Part shown: positions 13,364 through 22,621 of the stretch, in pieces
How positions within the stretch are numbered: the stretch's first letter is position 1
Layout: each line of letters starts with the position of its first letter
Virus record (IMG/VR): IMGVR_UViG_3300044949_001953
Location: 1 to 38,338 of that record
Length of the DNA: 38,338 nucleotides
Source: a virus
Strand: one strand, 5' to 3'
Program-made: the position numbers and the translations under genes
The notes under the pieces: model-generated
The model's database searches: none
Seen by the model: the letters and a program-made list of their open reading frames with translations, nothing else
What the model was told of the DNA's origin: nothing

Positions 13364-16333
13364 ATGTCCGGCTTACGCGATCTTCAGATTGAATATCAAC
13401 GCCTGGTTGCCGAGCGCGAAGCACTGGGCGCTCGTTACCAATCTGGGGAGTTGGGACTGCTGCCACAAATACAAGATCTCGGCACTAGGATTGCAGCTCT
13501 AGTCACACAGATAGAATCATTGCTGTCACGCGACAGTTCAGGTGACGTAGTCCGGGACGATCAGGCCGCCAGGGCCGACCGTGCCAACCCATCAGATCCT
13601 CCGGGCGGAGTTCTTGTATTGCAAAATGGTAGAGTAACGCTACCGCCTGATACTACCACTGGATCCAATGCACAGCAATTCAGTCTTGCTGGCAGCAGAG
13701 ACTCGGGAACCGACAGCAATCTACGACCATTGACTGTCACGCAAGCAATTACTACAAACACCCAAGGAATACCCATCAGGGCCGAAGATGGAACACTGTC
13801 GAATCTTAGAAGAAATCCTGAATCCGGTGATTTATACGCACCTTTGTCTTCGGGTGTTGGTGCAGGCGGCGATGATGCGGGGTCACAAAGACTGATATCA
13901 TCTCTCAATGCCATTGACTGGCAACAAAACATTGTGGCTCAAGACAATGTGCTAGGACAGTATGCCAGTTATTCATATCAGGCCAGTTTCTATCTTATCG
14001 ATCGTTCCAACTATGAACGCATCTTAAACACTGGGTCCAAGGATCTTGGCAATGCTCCACTGCTGATTCAAACCGGCGGTGCCGCACAGGCAGGCCGCAG
14101 TGATTTTTTTAGTTTGGACTATTACATTGACAAAATCGAGTTGAAAAGTTTCTTTGTGGGCAAGGCCACACGTTTGGCACACAATGTCAAAGAAGCCAGA
14201 ATGACTGTGATAGAACCCAATGGCATCAGCTTCATTCAAAATCTCGATGCAGCAGTGCAGCAGTATTTTGGCATTGGCCCCGGCGGTGCTAAAATAAACT
14301 TTGCTAGTCAACTGTTTCTTTTGGTCATAAAGTTCTATGGTTATGATCAGCAGGGCAATTTAGTGCGCGGTGGTCGAAACTCAAATCAACTTACCAATCA
14401 AACCAGCGATCCCAATGCATTTGTGGAAAAATTTTATCCCTTGATCATTACCAAACTTGATTGGAGGATTGCCAGCAAAGCAGTTGAATACGACATACAT
14501 TTCAAAGCTCCTCCATATTACATAAATGCCAGTCAGGGTCGAGGCACTATTCCGTTTCAATTTGAATTCAGCGGAAAAACAGTCAAGGATGTTTTGGCCG
14601 GACCCGACATTTATTCTGCGGGCCAGGCAGCTGTGTCTGCACAGTCTGTTTTGCCACGAGAAACTGGAACCGTTGACCCCAGTGTTGGTAGATTTTTTGG
14701 ACAAATTCCACCAGCCAACGCCAGTGCTGCACCCACAACAAAAGCCACAGTGAGGCCAGGCCTCATGCAAAGATTAAATCGATATCAAGCTGAACTTGAA
14801 CGAGCAGGAGTAATACAATATCAAGATGAATACAATATTGAATTTGCATTAGACACCATTGCCAGTGCTACGATTATCAAGCCGGGACTGAGCAAAGGAA
14901 CCACTTCCATGGCACAACCAGGAACCGCTGCTGATCAAAAGCTGCCCAGCAAGCAAAGCATGGATGTCAACACACAGACCGAATCAGTGTTGGCCGGAAC
15001 GCAGATAGTGCAGTTCATTGATCGGGTTCTCAGAGGCAGCAGTTACATTCGAGATCAGCAAACTGAGATTTTTGACAACAAAACTGGACGTCCGGACCGA
15101 GGCCCTGGCGTAAATTTAAAAAATACCACATGGTATCGCATAGGATTCAAGGCTGTGCCCATGTTGGACAAGTATGACGAAAAGCGCAATGACTATGCCT
15201 ATAAGATTACCTATACGATATCGCCATACTTTATCAATCAACTCAATTCGCCCTATTTCAACCCCCCGGTGTTTAGGGGTGTGCACAAACAATACAAGTA
15301 TTGGTTCACAGGAGAAAACACAGAGGTAATCAGCTACGAAGAAAGTCTGAACAATTTGTATTACATTGCATTGACCAATACCAATCAGGCTGGGGCCACA
15401 AGCTCTGTGCAAGGTGCTATTAGAGTCAACGAACAACTTAAATATCTACCTACCACTGCCAGCGGCCAGAGCACACAGGGTGGCGCCAATCCTAAAACAA
15501 ACGAACCTGCTGCTAACGCCGCAGATCAACTCTACAGTCCCGCCGATCTCAAAGAAGCAAATTTGACCATTGTGGGAGATCCTGCGTGGCTACAACAAGG
15601 TGAAGCTTTTGTTGCATTAAACAAAAGCGATCCCAACTATTTCAAAGCATTTTTGGCCGATGGCACAATCAACTTTGACGCTCAACAAATACTGTTTGAA
15701 ATTGCATTCAATGCACCTAGAGACTATAATCTTGCCACTGGCCTGGCCCAACCTTCAGCAGATCGGCTGAATTCTACCACCCAGTTGGATCAAGTAACCA
15801 GAACACCAGGTGCTGCACAATTCAGCAGAATTTACATTGCCAAAGAGTGCAACAGCGTGTTTGAACGCGGAAAATTTATTCAGCATCTCAAAGGGTCGTT
15901 GATGGTATTTTATCCGCCGGGCAGAAGGGAAGGCCGCCCACTGCCACAAGCTGTTGCACCTGCTCCAACTGCTGCTGCACAAGCAGCACCCACAGTTTCT
16001 AAAGCACCAGCATGGGCTCGACCAACTTCAGTTACAGGACAAACGCCAACAAGTGCGCTGGCAATTGGAACTCAGCAGATATTGAGACCAGCATCGCAAC
16101 TCAGTAATCCAACTCTGGAGCAGTTACGAGGCAGTCCGGTATACATACAAGCTCGACGCCGGAATGTTCCACCAGCAGAGGCATTGGAGCTTGCAAGAGC
16201 AGCATTTGCTGCAGGCACCAACAATTATTCAGGTACCATACTACCTGGATTCAGAGATACATCAGGAACAGCAGTCCCAGGTTCGGGTGCCAATAACACA
16301 CAACCTATTGTCAAAGACGGAAACCCAGGATAA
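13364..16333 (+). CDS. Large virion structural protein, candidate baseplate hub (gp27 position)
   Basis: 989 aa without a confident family match. The N-terminus (residues 1-50) is an amphipathic Leu/Glu/Arg coiled coil. A low-complexity Asp/Ser/Gly linker follows to about 190. Residues 200-390 form a folded-looking region with YSYQASFYLID, FSLDYYIDKIELKSFF, RMTVIEPNGISFIQNL and FLLVIKFYGYD; the EPNGISF block resembles hub proteins that sit on the tail tube end. A second folded part lies at about 545-690 (WYRIGFKAVPM and FRGVHKQYKYWFTGEN). The C-terminal 150 residues are Ala/Pro/Gln-rich. It directly precedes the gp5-like spike gene, where a gp27-type hub partner would be expected. AGGA lies eight bases before the ATG. 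Confidence 0.5.
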   Translation: MSGLRDLQIEYQRLVAEREALGARYQSGELGLLPQIQDLGTRIAALVTQIESLLSRDSSGDVVRDDQAARADRANPSDPPGGVLVLQNGRVTLPPDTTTGSNAQQFSLAGSRDSGTDSNLRPLTVTQAITTNTQGIPIRAEDGTLSNLRRNPESGDLYAPLSSGVGAGGDDAGSQRLISSLNAIDWQQNIVAQDNVLGQYASYSYQASFYLIDRSNYERILNTGSKDLGNAPLLIQTGGAAQAGRSDFFSLDYYIDKIELKSFFVGKATRLAHNVKEARMTVIEPNGISFIQNLDAAVQQYFGIGPGGAKINFASQLFLLVIKFYGYDQQGNLVRGGRNSNQLTNQTSDPNAFVEKFYPLIITKLDWRIASKAVEYDIHFKAPPYYINASQGRGTIPFQFEFSGKTVKDVLAGPDIYSAGQAAVSAQSVLPRETGTVDPSVGRFFGQIPPANASAAPTTKATVRPGLMQRLNRYQAELERAGVIQYQDEYNIEFALDTIASATIIKPGLSKGTTSMAQPGTAADQKLPSKQSMDVNTQTESVLAGTQIVQFIDRVLRGSSYIRDQQTEIFDNKTGRPDRGPGVNLKNTTWYRIGFKAVPMLDKYDEKRNDYAYKITYTISPYFINQLNSPYFNPPVFRGVHKQYKYWFTGENTEVISYEESLNNLYYIALTNTNQAGATSSVQGAIRVNEQLKYLPTTASGQSTQGGANPKTNEPAANAADQLYSPADLKEANLTIVGDPAWLQQGEAFVALNKSDPNYFKAFLADGTINFDAQQILFEIAFNAPRDYNLATGLAQPSADRLNSTTQLDQVTRTPGAAQFSRIYIAKECNSVFERGKFIQHLKGSLMVFYPPGRREGRPLPQAVAPAPTAAAQAAPTVSKAPAWARPTSVTGQTPTSALAIGTQQILRPASQLSNPTLEQLRGSPVYIQARRRNVPPAEALELARAAFAAGTNNYSGTILPGFRDTSGTAVPGSGANNTQPIVKDGNPG

Positions 16334-16336
16334 GAT

Positions 16337-18766
16337 ATGTCAGAAAATTTAGATAGCAGAGGCCGTCCGCCAGAATATAAATTTGATCGTGGCGGCACAC
16401 CCGTGGAAATGGGTCCATTCATCGGCATCGTGGTCAACAATGTCGACAACACACGGGCAGGCCGTTTACAAGTTTGGATTCAGCAGTTTGGATCTACCAA
16501 CTACGATGGAAGTCCCAATCTTGAAGATACGTCATCTTGGCGAACTGTAAAATATTGTTCTCCATTCTATGGCGCAACCAAACAAAGTGGTATCACAGGT
16601 GTGGGATCCTATCCTGGAAATCGCAACAGTTATGGTATGTGGTTCACACCACCAGATCTTGGCACCCGAGTGCTGTGTTTCTTTGTGTCTGGCGATCCCA
16701 CCACAGGAGGATACTATCTTGGGTGCATACCCGAAGACGGTCTCAATCACATGATTCCGGCCATTGGTGCAAGTGCAAACTATGCAACCAATAACCCCAC
16801 TCAGCAACAACTGTTGAGCGACGTTCCCACAGCAGCAGTAACAGAAATCAACGACATTGATCCTGCATTTACCAACAGTCCCAGATTCTTTGATCAGAAA
16901 AAACCTGTGCAGAGCACAGTTGAAGGTATTTTGTTTCAACAAGGACTTGCCAAGGATCCCATTCGTGGACCAATCAAAAGCAGTGCGCAACGCGAGAGTC
17001 CGTCCAACTGTTATGGTATTTCCACACCTGGCAAACCAATTTATCAGGGCGGCTACGATGAAAAAACTTTCAAACAAGCTCTGGAACGTGGCCAAGTAAG
17101 ACTGCAAGACATCGCAGTGATCGGACGTCAAGGCGGTCACACTTTTGTCATGGACGATGGCGACATCGACGGCAAGGACACACTGATACGTATTCGCACA
17201 GCCAAAGGTCATCAAATTACCATGAGTGACGACGGTGATGCATTCTACATCACTCATGCCAATGGTCAGACTTGGATAGAATTTGGAAAATCAGGCACAG
17301 TAGATGTGTATGCAACCAATTCTATCAACCTAAGAAGCGAAGGCGTGTTGAACTTTCACGCCGATCGAGGCATCAACATGTTCAGCGGTGGCTCCATCAG
17401 AATCAAAAGTGCCAAAACAACATTGATCGACAGCGCAGAAAATTTGTTGTTGAACAGCGAAAAAACCACGCTGGTCGCATCCAAACAGTTCTTGGGCATG
17501 CGCAGCGATGGCACACTGGCTCTACAAGGAAGATCTGCTTCAATGAAAAGTGCTTCTCAGTTGAATTTTCAAGCAAGTTTGATCAACCTCAACGGAGGAC
17601 AAGCAACTTCGGTGCCGCAGGCGCCATCGATTCCCAATACAATATTGCCAGACACTGAATTTGTAGCTAGTCGCGGCTGGACATCATTCCCCAACAAATT
17701 GGAAACCATAGTGACTCGCGCCCCCACACACGAACCATTTGTGGGCCACGGTCAAGGAGCCAATGTCAGTGTAAACTTGAATCCTATCACAGTTGAAATA
17801 CCAGATTCACAAAGTGCTGCTGGACAAATTTACACTCAAGTCGAACAACGATCAATAACAGCTCCGGTGACTTTATCACAGGTTGCTGCAGAACCTCTGG
17901 CTGTTGCACCAGCAGGACCGCTGTCACAGCCACAGGTCACTGTGATGACTGCACAAATGGCAGCTGAATATTCCGGCAGATATGGAGCCTACGACAATAA
18001 TGGCAATTTAAATCCAGGGTGGGAACTAGACGAAAGCAACCTTCCAGTGTATCTTGGACCTGAGCTAGGTAGTCCCAGTCGCGGTGTGGGCACTTATGGA
18101 CAAAATGTTGCGGCTCTGGTGGCCAGCGGCCTGGTTAATCCTGCTGCATTGAATTTGATAGCCACTGGTGTGTCTCCAGATACTGTGCTAAAGTCTGCTG
18201 CAACCTGGACTGGACAGTTTGGAACCAACTCAGTCAACGATTACCTTAGCAATAAAACTCTACAAAATGTGGTGCAGGTAGGGTTATTAATTGCTGCATA
18301 CACAGGACTGGTTGATCGCGGAGTGTTAAAAGGAAACGAACCCCCAAGATACACAGCCACATTTGTGCAGCCAGCAACCACTTACGGGGTAGACTCAGTG
18401 ACTCAATGGATAGATGGTTTTGCTGACAGTGCACAGGTTGATGAGTTGTCTACTGCTGCCCGCCAGGGTCAATATGCCATTGACTTTGAAGAGTTCTATG
18501 GAGAAGACTTGAATCTGATAGATACTGTGCCCACTGGACCGTTTGAAGCACAACGAGACACTATTGATCAAGCAGTTGCTGATATTATCGGCAATCCAAA
18601 GGTGCCAGTGCCGCAATACACTGACATTCCTGCAGCAGTGGCCGACGTGGCAAATACCACATCGGTGCTACAACCCGACGGCACCATTGTTCGAGTTCCT
18701 GTGACAGTTGTAAACACAGATGAAAATGGCATTTTCCGCTTTGCGCCTGGTTCTCAATCAAGTTAA
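16337..18766 (+). CDS. gp5-like baseplate hub/central spike protein
   Basis: 809 aa. Residues 15-145 form the gp5/VgrG OB-fold domain: GPFIGIVVNNVDNTRAGRLQVW, then MWFTPPDLGTRVLCFF and GYYLGCIP. Residues 255-425 give the triple-stranded beta-helix spike: TLIRIRTAKGHQITMSDDGD, then short strands repeating about every 8-10 residues (VDVYATNSINLRS, GINMFSGGSIRIKS, TTLIDSAENLLLNS). T4 gp5 has a lysozyme domain between these parts; none is visible here. A C-terminal extension of nearly 390 residues ends with an unidentified domain (about 535-745) containing TWTGQFGTNSVNDYLSN. In T4 this protein pierces the outer envelope. AGGA lies six bases before the ATG. Confidence 0.85.
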   Translation: MSENLDSRGRPPEYKFDRGGTPVEMGPFIGIVVNNVDNTRAGRLQVWIQQFGSTNYDGSPNLEDTSSWRTVKYCSPFYGATKQSGITGVGSYPGNRNSYGMWFTPPDLGTRVLCFFVSGDPTTGGYYLGCIPEDGLNHMIPAIGASANYATNNPTQQQLLSDVPTAAVTEINDIDPAFTNSPRFFDQKKPVQSTVEGILFQQGLAKDPIRGPIKSSAQRESPSNCYGISTPGKPIYQGGYDEKTFKQALERGQVRLQDIAVIGRQGGHTFVMDDGDIDGKDTLIRIRTAKGHQITMSDDGDAFYITHANGQTWIEFGKSGTVDVYATNSINLRSEGVLNFHADRGINMFSGGSIRIKSAKTTLIDSAENLLLNSEKTTLVASKQFLGMRSDGTLALQGRSASMKSASQLNFQASLINLNGGQATSVPQAPSIPNTILPDTEFVASRGWTSFPNKLETIVTRAPTHEPFVGHGQGANVSVNLNPITVEIPDSQSAAGQIYTQVEQRSITAPVTLSQVAAEPLAVAPAGPLSQPQVTVMTAQMAAEYSGRYGAYDNNGNLNPGWELDESNLPVYLGPELGSPSRGVGTYGQNVAALVASGLVNPAALNLIATGVSPDTVLKSAATWTGQFGTNSVNDYLSNKTLQNVVQVGLLIAAYTGLVDRGVLKGNEPPRYTATFVQPATTYGVDSVTQWIDGFADSAQVDELSTAARQGQYAIDFEEFYGEDLNLIDTVPTGPFEAQRDTIDQAVADIIGNPKVPVPQYTDIPAAVADVANTTSVLQPDGTIVRVPVTVVNTDENGIFRFAPGSQSS

Positions 18767-18769
18767 ATA
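18762..18769 (+). promoter_or_regulatory. Late promoter (GTTAAATA), leaderless geometry
   Basis: GTTAAATA overlaps the stop region of the gp5-like gene, its last A six bases before the A of the gp25 ATG (18775). The predicted start site coincides with the start codon, exactly as at 9421-9428. No Shine-Dalgarno site is present. Confidence 0.65.
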
Positions 18770-18774
18770 CAGTT

Positions 18775-19149
18775 ATGCCTGCATTCATTGGATTTAATAC
18801 ACAAGGTCAATTCAAAAAGTTTACATTGACCGATTCAGCATTGATCAAACGTGATTTCTTAAATGCTATCAACATACGTCAAGGTCAGATACCGGGCCGC
18901 CCTCAAGTTGGCACTATCATCTGGGACAACTTGTTTGAAAATCAGTCCGAAGAAACTGATCAAGCCATGATCAACGAACTGCAGAGACTGGCTGGCGGCG
19001 ATCCTCGCATACAGATTTCCAACATTGAAATTTTTCCGCAACAAAACGGAATTCTACTGCAGGTAGAACTGATATTGGTGCCCAGCACAGAACCTCAACG
19101 CCTGGCAATATTCTTCGATCAAAACACACGAACCGCTAGCTACGTTTAA
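18775..19149 (+). CDS. Baseplate wedge subunit gp25
   Basis: 124 aa (T4 gp25 is 132 aa). It shows the gpW/gp25-family pattern: an N-terminal strand with LIKRDFLNAI, a GxRPxxPxxG-type loop written GRPQVGTIIWDNLFE, a helix with EETDQAMINELQRL, then DPRIQISNIEIFPQQNGILLQVELIL. gp25 is a lysozyme-fold-related wedge protein that anchors the sheath-initiating end of the baseplate, conserved across contractile injection systems. It is translated from an apparently leaderless late transcript and lies just ahead of gp6, its structural partner. Confidence 0.9.
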   Translation: MPAFIGFNTQGQFKKFTLTDSALIKRDFLNAINIRQGQIPGRPQVGTIIWDNLFENQSEETDQAMINELQRLAGGDPRIQISNIEIFPQQNGILLQVELILVPSTEPQRLAIFFDQNTRTASYV

Positions 19150-19168
19150 CTACGCCGTTTTTAGTTTC

Positions 19169-19176
19169 CATAAATA
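19169..19176 (+). promoter_or_regulatory. Late promoter (CATAAATA) before gp6
   Basis: CATAAATA lies in the 45-base gap between gp25 and gp6. The predicted start near 19182 leaves a leader of about 13 bases before the ATG at 19195. This is the closest of the five to the T4 consensus TATAAATA. An ATG at 19184 opens only a five-codon frame that stops at TAA, so it is not the gene start. Confidence 0.65.
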
Positions 19177-19194
19177 AAACAATAATGGACTACT

Positions 19195-22100
19195 ATGGCT
19201 AAGACTACTAGACAAACCGCTATATTTGGGGTCGAGGACTGGAAAAGAATCTATCAGACCTATCGCGAAGCAGACTTTCAAAGCTACGATTTTGAAACTC
19301 TGAGAAAAAGTTTTGTTGACTACCTTCGTCTTTACTATCCCGAAACATTCAATGACTACATTGAAAGTTCGGAATTTATTGCTTTGCTGGACATTATTGC
19401 GTTTATGGGCCAAAGTTTGGCTTTCCGCAACGACTTAAACGCCAGAGAAAACTATCTTGACACTGCTGAACGCAGAGACAGCGTTGTGCGCTTGGCCAAC
19501 TTGGTCAGCTATACACCCAAGCGTAACACTTCAGCATCGGGCTATCTCAAGATTTTTTCTGTAACAACAACAGAAAATGTCATAGATGTCAACGGTATTG
19601 ATCTAGCCAACGTTACCATTAACTGGGCAGACCCCACAAACTTCAACTGGCAAGAGCAGTTTGCAGCAGTGATCAATGCCAGCTTGGTCAGCAGTCAGCG
19701 CATTGGACGTCCAGCGAATAGAACAACTATTTTGGGTGTTGATACAGCAGAATACACCGTGAATCTAGTTCCAGGATTTTTGCCAGTGATTCCTTACACT
19801 GCCACAGTGGACGGTATCAGCATGCCGTTTGAAGCTGTCAACGCATCCACCATCAACAGAGACTATGTGTATGAGCCTAGTCCTCAGCCCGATGGCGAAT
19901 TCAATATTTTATTTCGCAACGACAGTCTGGGATTCAACTCTGCCAACACAGGATATTTCTTTTTATTCAAACAAGGTGTGTTGCAGAGTCAGGACTTTAA
20001 TCTTGCTGACCGAGTGAGCAATCGATCAGTGCCCATCAATATTGAAGGCTGCAACAACGACGACCATTGGCTGTATCAGCTTGATGATGTAGGCAACGTG
20101 GCCAGCGAATGGCAATTTGTAGAAAGCGTGTATGCAGCAGCAGCTGAACAAACCGAGCCTGGCGTTCGCAGACTGTATTCTATTACCAGCAGATCCAATG
20201 ATCAGATCACATTGAATTTTGGTGATGGTGTGTTCAGTGCCATCCCGGTGGGCACGTTCCGCACTTATGTGCGTGCTTCCAACGGATTGCAATACATCAT
20301 TAATCCTGAAGAAATGCAAAGCGTCGTGATTCCCATCAGCTACATCAGCAGAACAGGACAGCTAGAAACTATTACATTTACTTGTGGAATCACAACACCT
20401 GTTTCAAATGCACAACCTCGTGAAACCATTGACGAAATCAAGCAACGTGCACCGGCTCGTTACTACACCCAGAACCGCATGGTCAACGGCGAAGACTACA
20501 ACAATTTTCCATTTACTGCCTACAACTCCATTCTCAAGAGCAAGGCATTGAATCGTGCGTCGATTGGCACCAGTAGATATCTTGAGCTGATCGATGGCAC
20601 AGGGAAATATGCATCAACCAATGTGTTTGGCAGCGATGGTGCACTGTATGAAAACTATGGATCTCCCAGCTTTCAATTTACCTATGCCAGCAACAACGAA
20701 GTAGCCAACATCATTGCCAACCAAATTCAGCCATTGTTGCGCAACAGTTTGATGCAGCAGTTTTATTATGCTGAATTTCCCAGACCCAGTCTGATCCCGG
20801 TGAGTGTGAGTTGGAATCAAAGCACCAGTATTTCCAATACCACAACTGGATACTTTAAAAACTCTCTTGGAAATCCAGTGGCCGTTGGAACCGGTAGCAG
20901 CAATACAAAATATATCACTGTTGAAAGTCTTGTGAAATTTGTTCCTCCGGCAGGTTTTTACTTTGATTCCAACAACAGACTCAAAGCAGGAGTTCCTACT
21001 CGTGCCGACGAAAAACTAGTTATCTGGGCCAGCCCCACCAGCATTTACCTCGATGGCACCAATGAAGGTCTGGGCAATTTTGCCAATGGACTAGGGCCAG
21101 TGGCATTGAACAATTTTGTGCCCACCGGAGCAGTTGCTGCTGAAGTTATTCCAATTTTCATAACAGATTTGCCGCTGTCTTTTGAAACACAAATGGCCGA
21201 TCAAATTTTGCTGAATAGAAATTTTGGTATTGGATACGACAGTCAAGGCGACGTAACAGGCACTGCTGGATCTTGGTATCTGATAACATCAACTAACCTG
21301 GCACAAGATCAAGCATTTAGTTTGGCTGATGCTGGAAATACTTCTGGTGCCAATCTTGACGCCAGCTGGTTGGTTCAGTTTGTAACTGACGGTAGCACTT
21401 ACACAGTGACTTCGCGAGCACTTGAATATGTGTTTGCTTCGCTGCTACAAACAAGATTTTTCTACTACGGTGATCAACAGATCTATGACAGTCGCACTGG
21501 CACAGTGATTCAAGACTTTATCAACGTTCTTAAAACAAACAGCAGACCCGACAGTGCATTGCCCTTGGCCGAAGACGCTGTGTTAAACATTGTTGCTCAA
21601 CCAGTGCTCAGTGATGGTTATGTTGACGACTTCCAAGTGTTGGTAAGTTTCAAAGACTCTGACGCGGACGGTGTTCCTGACAATCCTGATTTCTTCAACG
21701 ACATTGTTGCGCCTGCTGTGGATCCAACAACCAAACTGGTATTCTTAGAGAAAACAGTTGACTTTGACAACCTTGAAAGATATTTGTTGGTTGCCAGTGG
21801 TCGAGTAAATTCTGAATACACCAATTTAACTGCCATTGAGTTAGTCAAGGAACAGTATGTCAACGGGCAAATTTTTTATGCCACACAAAGCGAACTGTTT
21901 TATCAATTGGCAGTAAGTCCTGCCACTGGATTGAGAACATTAACTGACGTCAGCAACAGTTGGTTGGCAAGAACTGGTCGTCAGAATTTATATTTCCAAT
22001 ACAGACACAACAGTCCATTGACTTCAAGAATTGATCCAGGGACAACCAACATCATTGATATCTACGTGGTAACCGCACAGTATTACACAGCATATCAGAA

Positions 22101-22620
22101 CTATGTTCGAGATGTTACTGGCACTGTGCCCGAGCCAACACCTCCGACCATAAACGAGTTGACCACTGCATATCAAGGTTTGCAAGATTATAAAATGATT
22201 TCTGACTCTGTGATTTTGAATTCTGTAGAGTTCAAGCCGCTGTTTGGCAACAAAGCCGACGATACACTGAGAGCCACAATCAAAGTAATCAAAGCATTCA
22301 ACAGCACAGCCAGTGTGAGTGAAATTAAAAATCTTGTGGTCACTTACATGAATGAATATTTCAGCATTGACAAGTGGGACTTTGGCGATACTTTCTATTT
22401 TTCAGAACTGGCCTCTTACCTGCATGATCAAATGGGAGGAGTCATCAGCTCGGTGGTGCTGGTGCCATTGGACCCACAAAAGAGTTTTGGCGACTTGTAT
22501 GAAATAAGATCAGCACCTAGCCAAATTTTTGTAAATGCAGCGACAGTAAATAACATTGAAGTGATTGAAGCCTTGACAAGCACCAATATTCGAACAGCCC
22601 CAGGCAGTGGAGTAATTTAA
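19195..22620 (+). CDS. Baseplate wedge subunit gp6
   Basis: 1141 aa against 660 in T4. The first 125 residues match gp6: WKRIYQTYREADFQSYDF, LRKSFVDYLRLYYPETFNDYIESSEF, LLDIIAFMGQSLAFRNDLNARENYLDTAERR and YTPKRNTSASGYL. The middle has a baseplate-J-like section (ITLNFGDGVFSAIPVGT, near 340; RAPARYYTQNRMVNGEDYNNFP, near 420). Residues 821-830 (DSDADGVPDN) form a DxDxDG calcium-binding-type loop. The C-terminal 150 residues (FNSTASVSEIKNLVVTYMN, then the SIDKWDFGDTFYFSELASYLHDQ blocks) resemble the conserved end of gp6. gp6 dimers form the inner iris ring of the baseplate. It has its own late promoter and is followed after one base by the giant gene. Confidence 0.9.
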   Translation: MAKTTRQTAIFGVEDWKRIYQTYREADFQSYDFETLRKSFVDYLRLYYPETFNDYIESSEFIALLDIIAFMGQSLAFRNDLNARENYLDTAERRDSVVRLANLVSYTPKRNTSASGYLKIFSVTTTENVIDVNGIDLANVTINWADPTNFNWQEQFAAVINASLVSSQRIGRPANRTTILGVDTAEYTVNLVPGFLPVIPYTATVDGISMPFEAVNASTINRDYVYEPSPQPDGEFNILFRNDSLGFNSANTGYFFLFKQGVLQSQDFNLADRVSNRSVPINIEGCNNDDHWLYQLDDVGNVASEWQFVESVYAAAAEQTEPGVRRLYSITSRSNDQITLNFGDGVFSAIPVGTFRTYVRASNGLQYIINPEEMQSVVIPISYISRTGQLETITFTCGITTPVSNAQPRETIDEIKQRAPARYYTQNRMVNGEDYNNFPFTAYNSILKSKALNRASIGTSRYLELIDGTGKYASTNVFGSDGALYENYGSPSFQFTYASNNEVANIIANQIQPLLRNSLMQQFYYAEFPRPSLIPVSVSWNQSTSISNTTTGYFKNSLGNPVAVGTGSSNTKYITVESLVKFVPPAGFYFDSNNRLKAGVPTRADEKLVIWASPTSIYLDGTNEGLGNFANGLGPVALNNFVPTGAVAAEVIPIFITDLPLSFETQMADQILLNRNFGIGYDSQGDVTGTAGSWYLITSTNLAQDQAFSLADAGNTSGANLDASWLVQFVTDGSTYTVTSRALEYVFASLLQTRFFYYGDQQIYDSRTGTVIQDFINVLKTNSRPDSALPLAEDAVLNIVAQPVLSDGYVDDFQVLVSFKDSDADGVPDNPDFFNDIVAPAVDPTTKLVFLEKTVDFDNLERYLLVASGRVNSEYTNLTAIELVKEQYVNGQIFYATQSELFYQLAVSPATGLRTLTDVSNSWLARTGRQNLYFQYRHNSPLTSRIDPGTTNIIDIYVVTAQYYTAYQNYVRDVTGTVPEPTPPTINELTTAYQGLQDYKMISDSVILNSVEFKPLFGNKADDTLRATIKVIKAFNSTASVSEIKNLVVTYMNEYFSIDKWDFGDTFYFSELASYLHDQMGGVISSVVLVPLDPQKSFGDLYEIRSAPSQIFVNAATVNNIEVIEALTSTNIRTAPGSGVI
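22545..22552 (+). promoter_or_regulatory. Possible intragenic late promoter for the giant gene
   Basis: AGTAAATA occurs inside the end of gp6, with TAAATA ending 69 bases before the ATG at 22622. The giant gene has no intergenic promoter of its own, only one base after gp6, so this copy could supply extra transcripts. TAAATA also occurs by chance within genes (for example at 12846), so the call is weak. Confidence 0.2.
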
Positions 22621-22621
22621 T

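Noticed and set aside
16532-17257. 241-codon open frame on the minus strand opposite the gp5-like gene
   Set aside because: It lies fully inside a clear gene, has no family resemblance, is Cys/His/Val-rich as expected for antisense of this composition, and has no promoter or ribosome site evidence.
19184-19201. ATG at 19184 as the start of gp6
   Set aside because: That frame reaches a TAA after five codons; the ATG at 19195 opens the gp6 frame.
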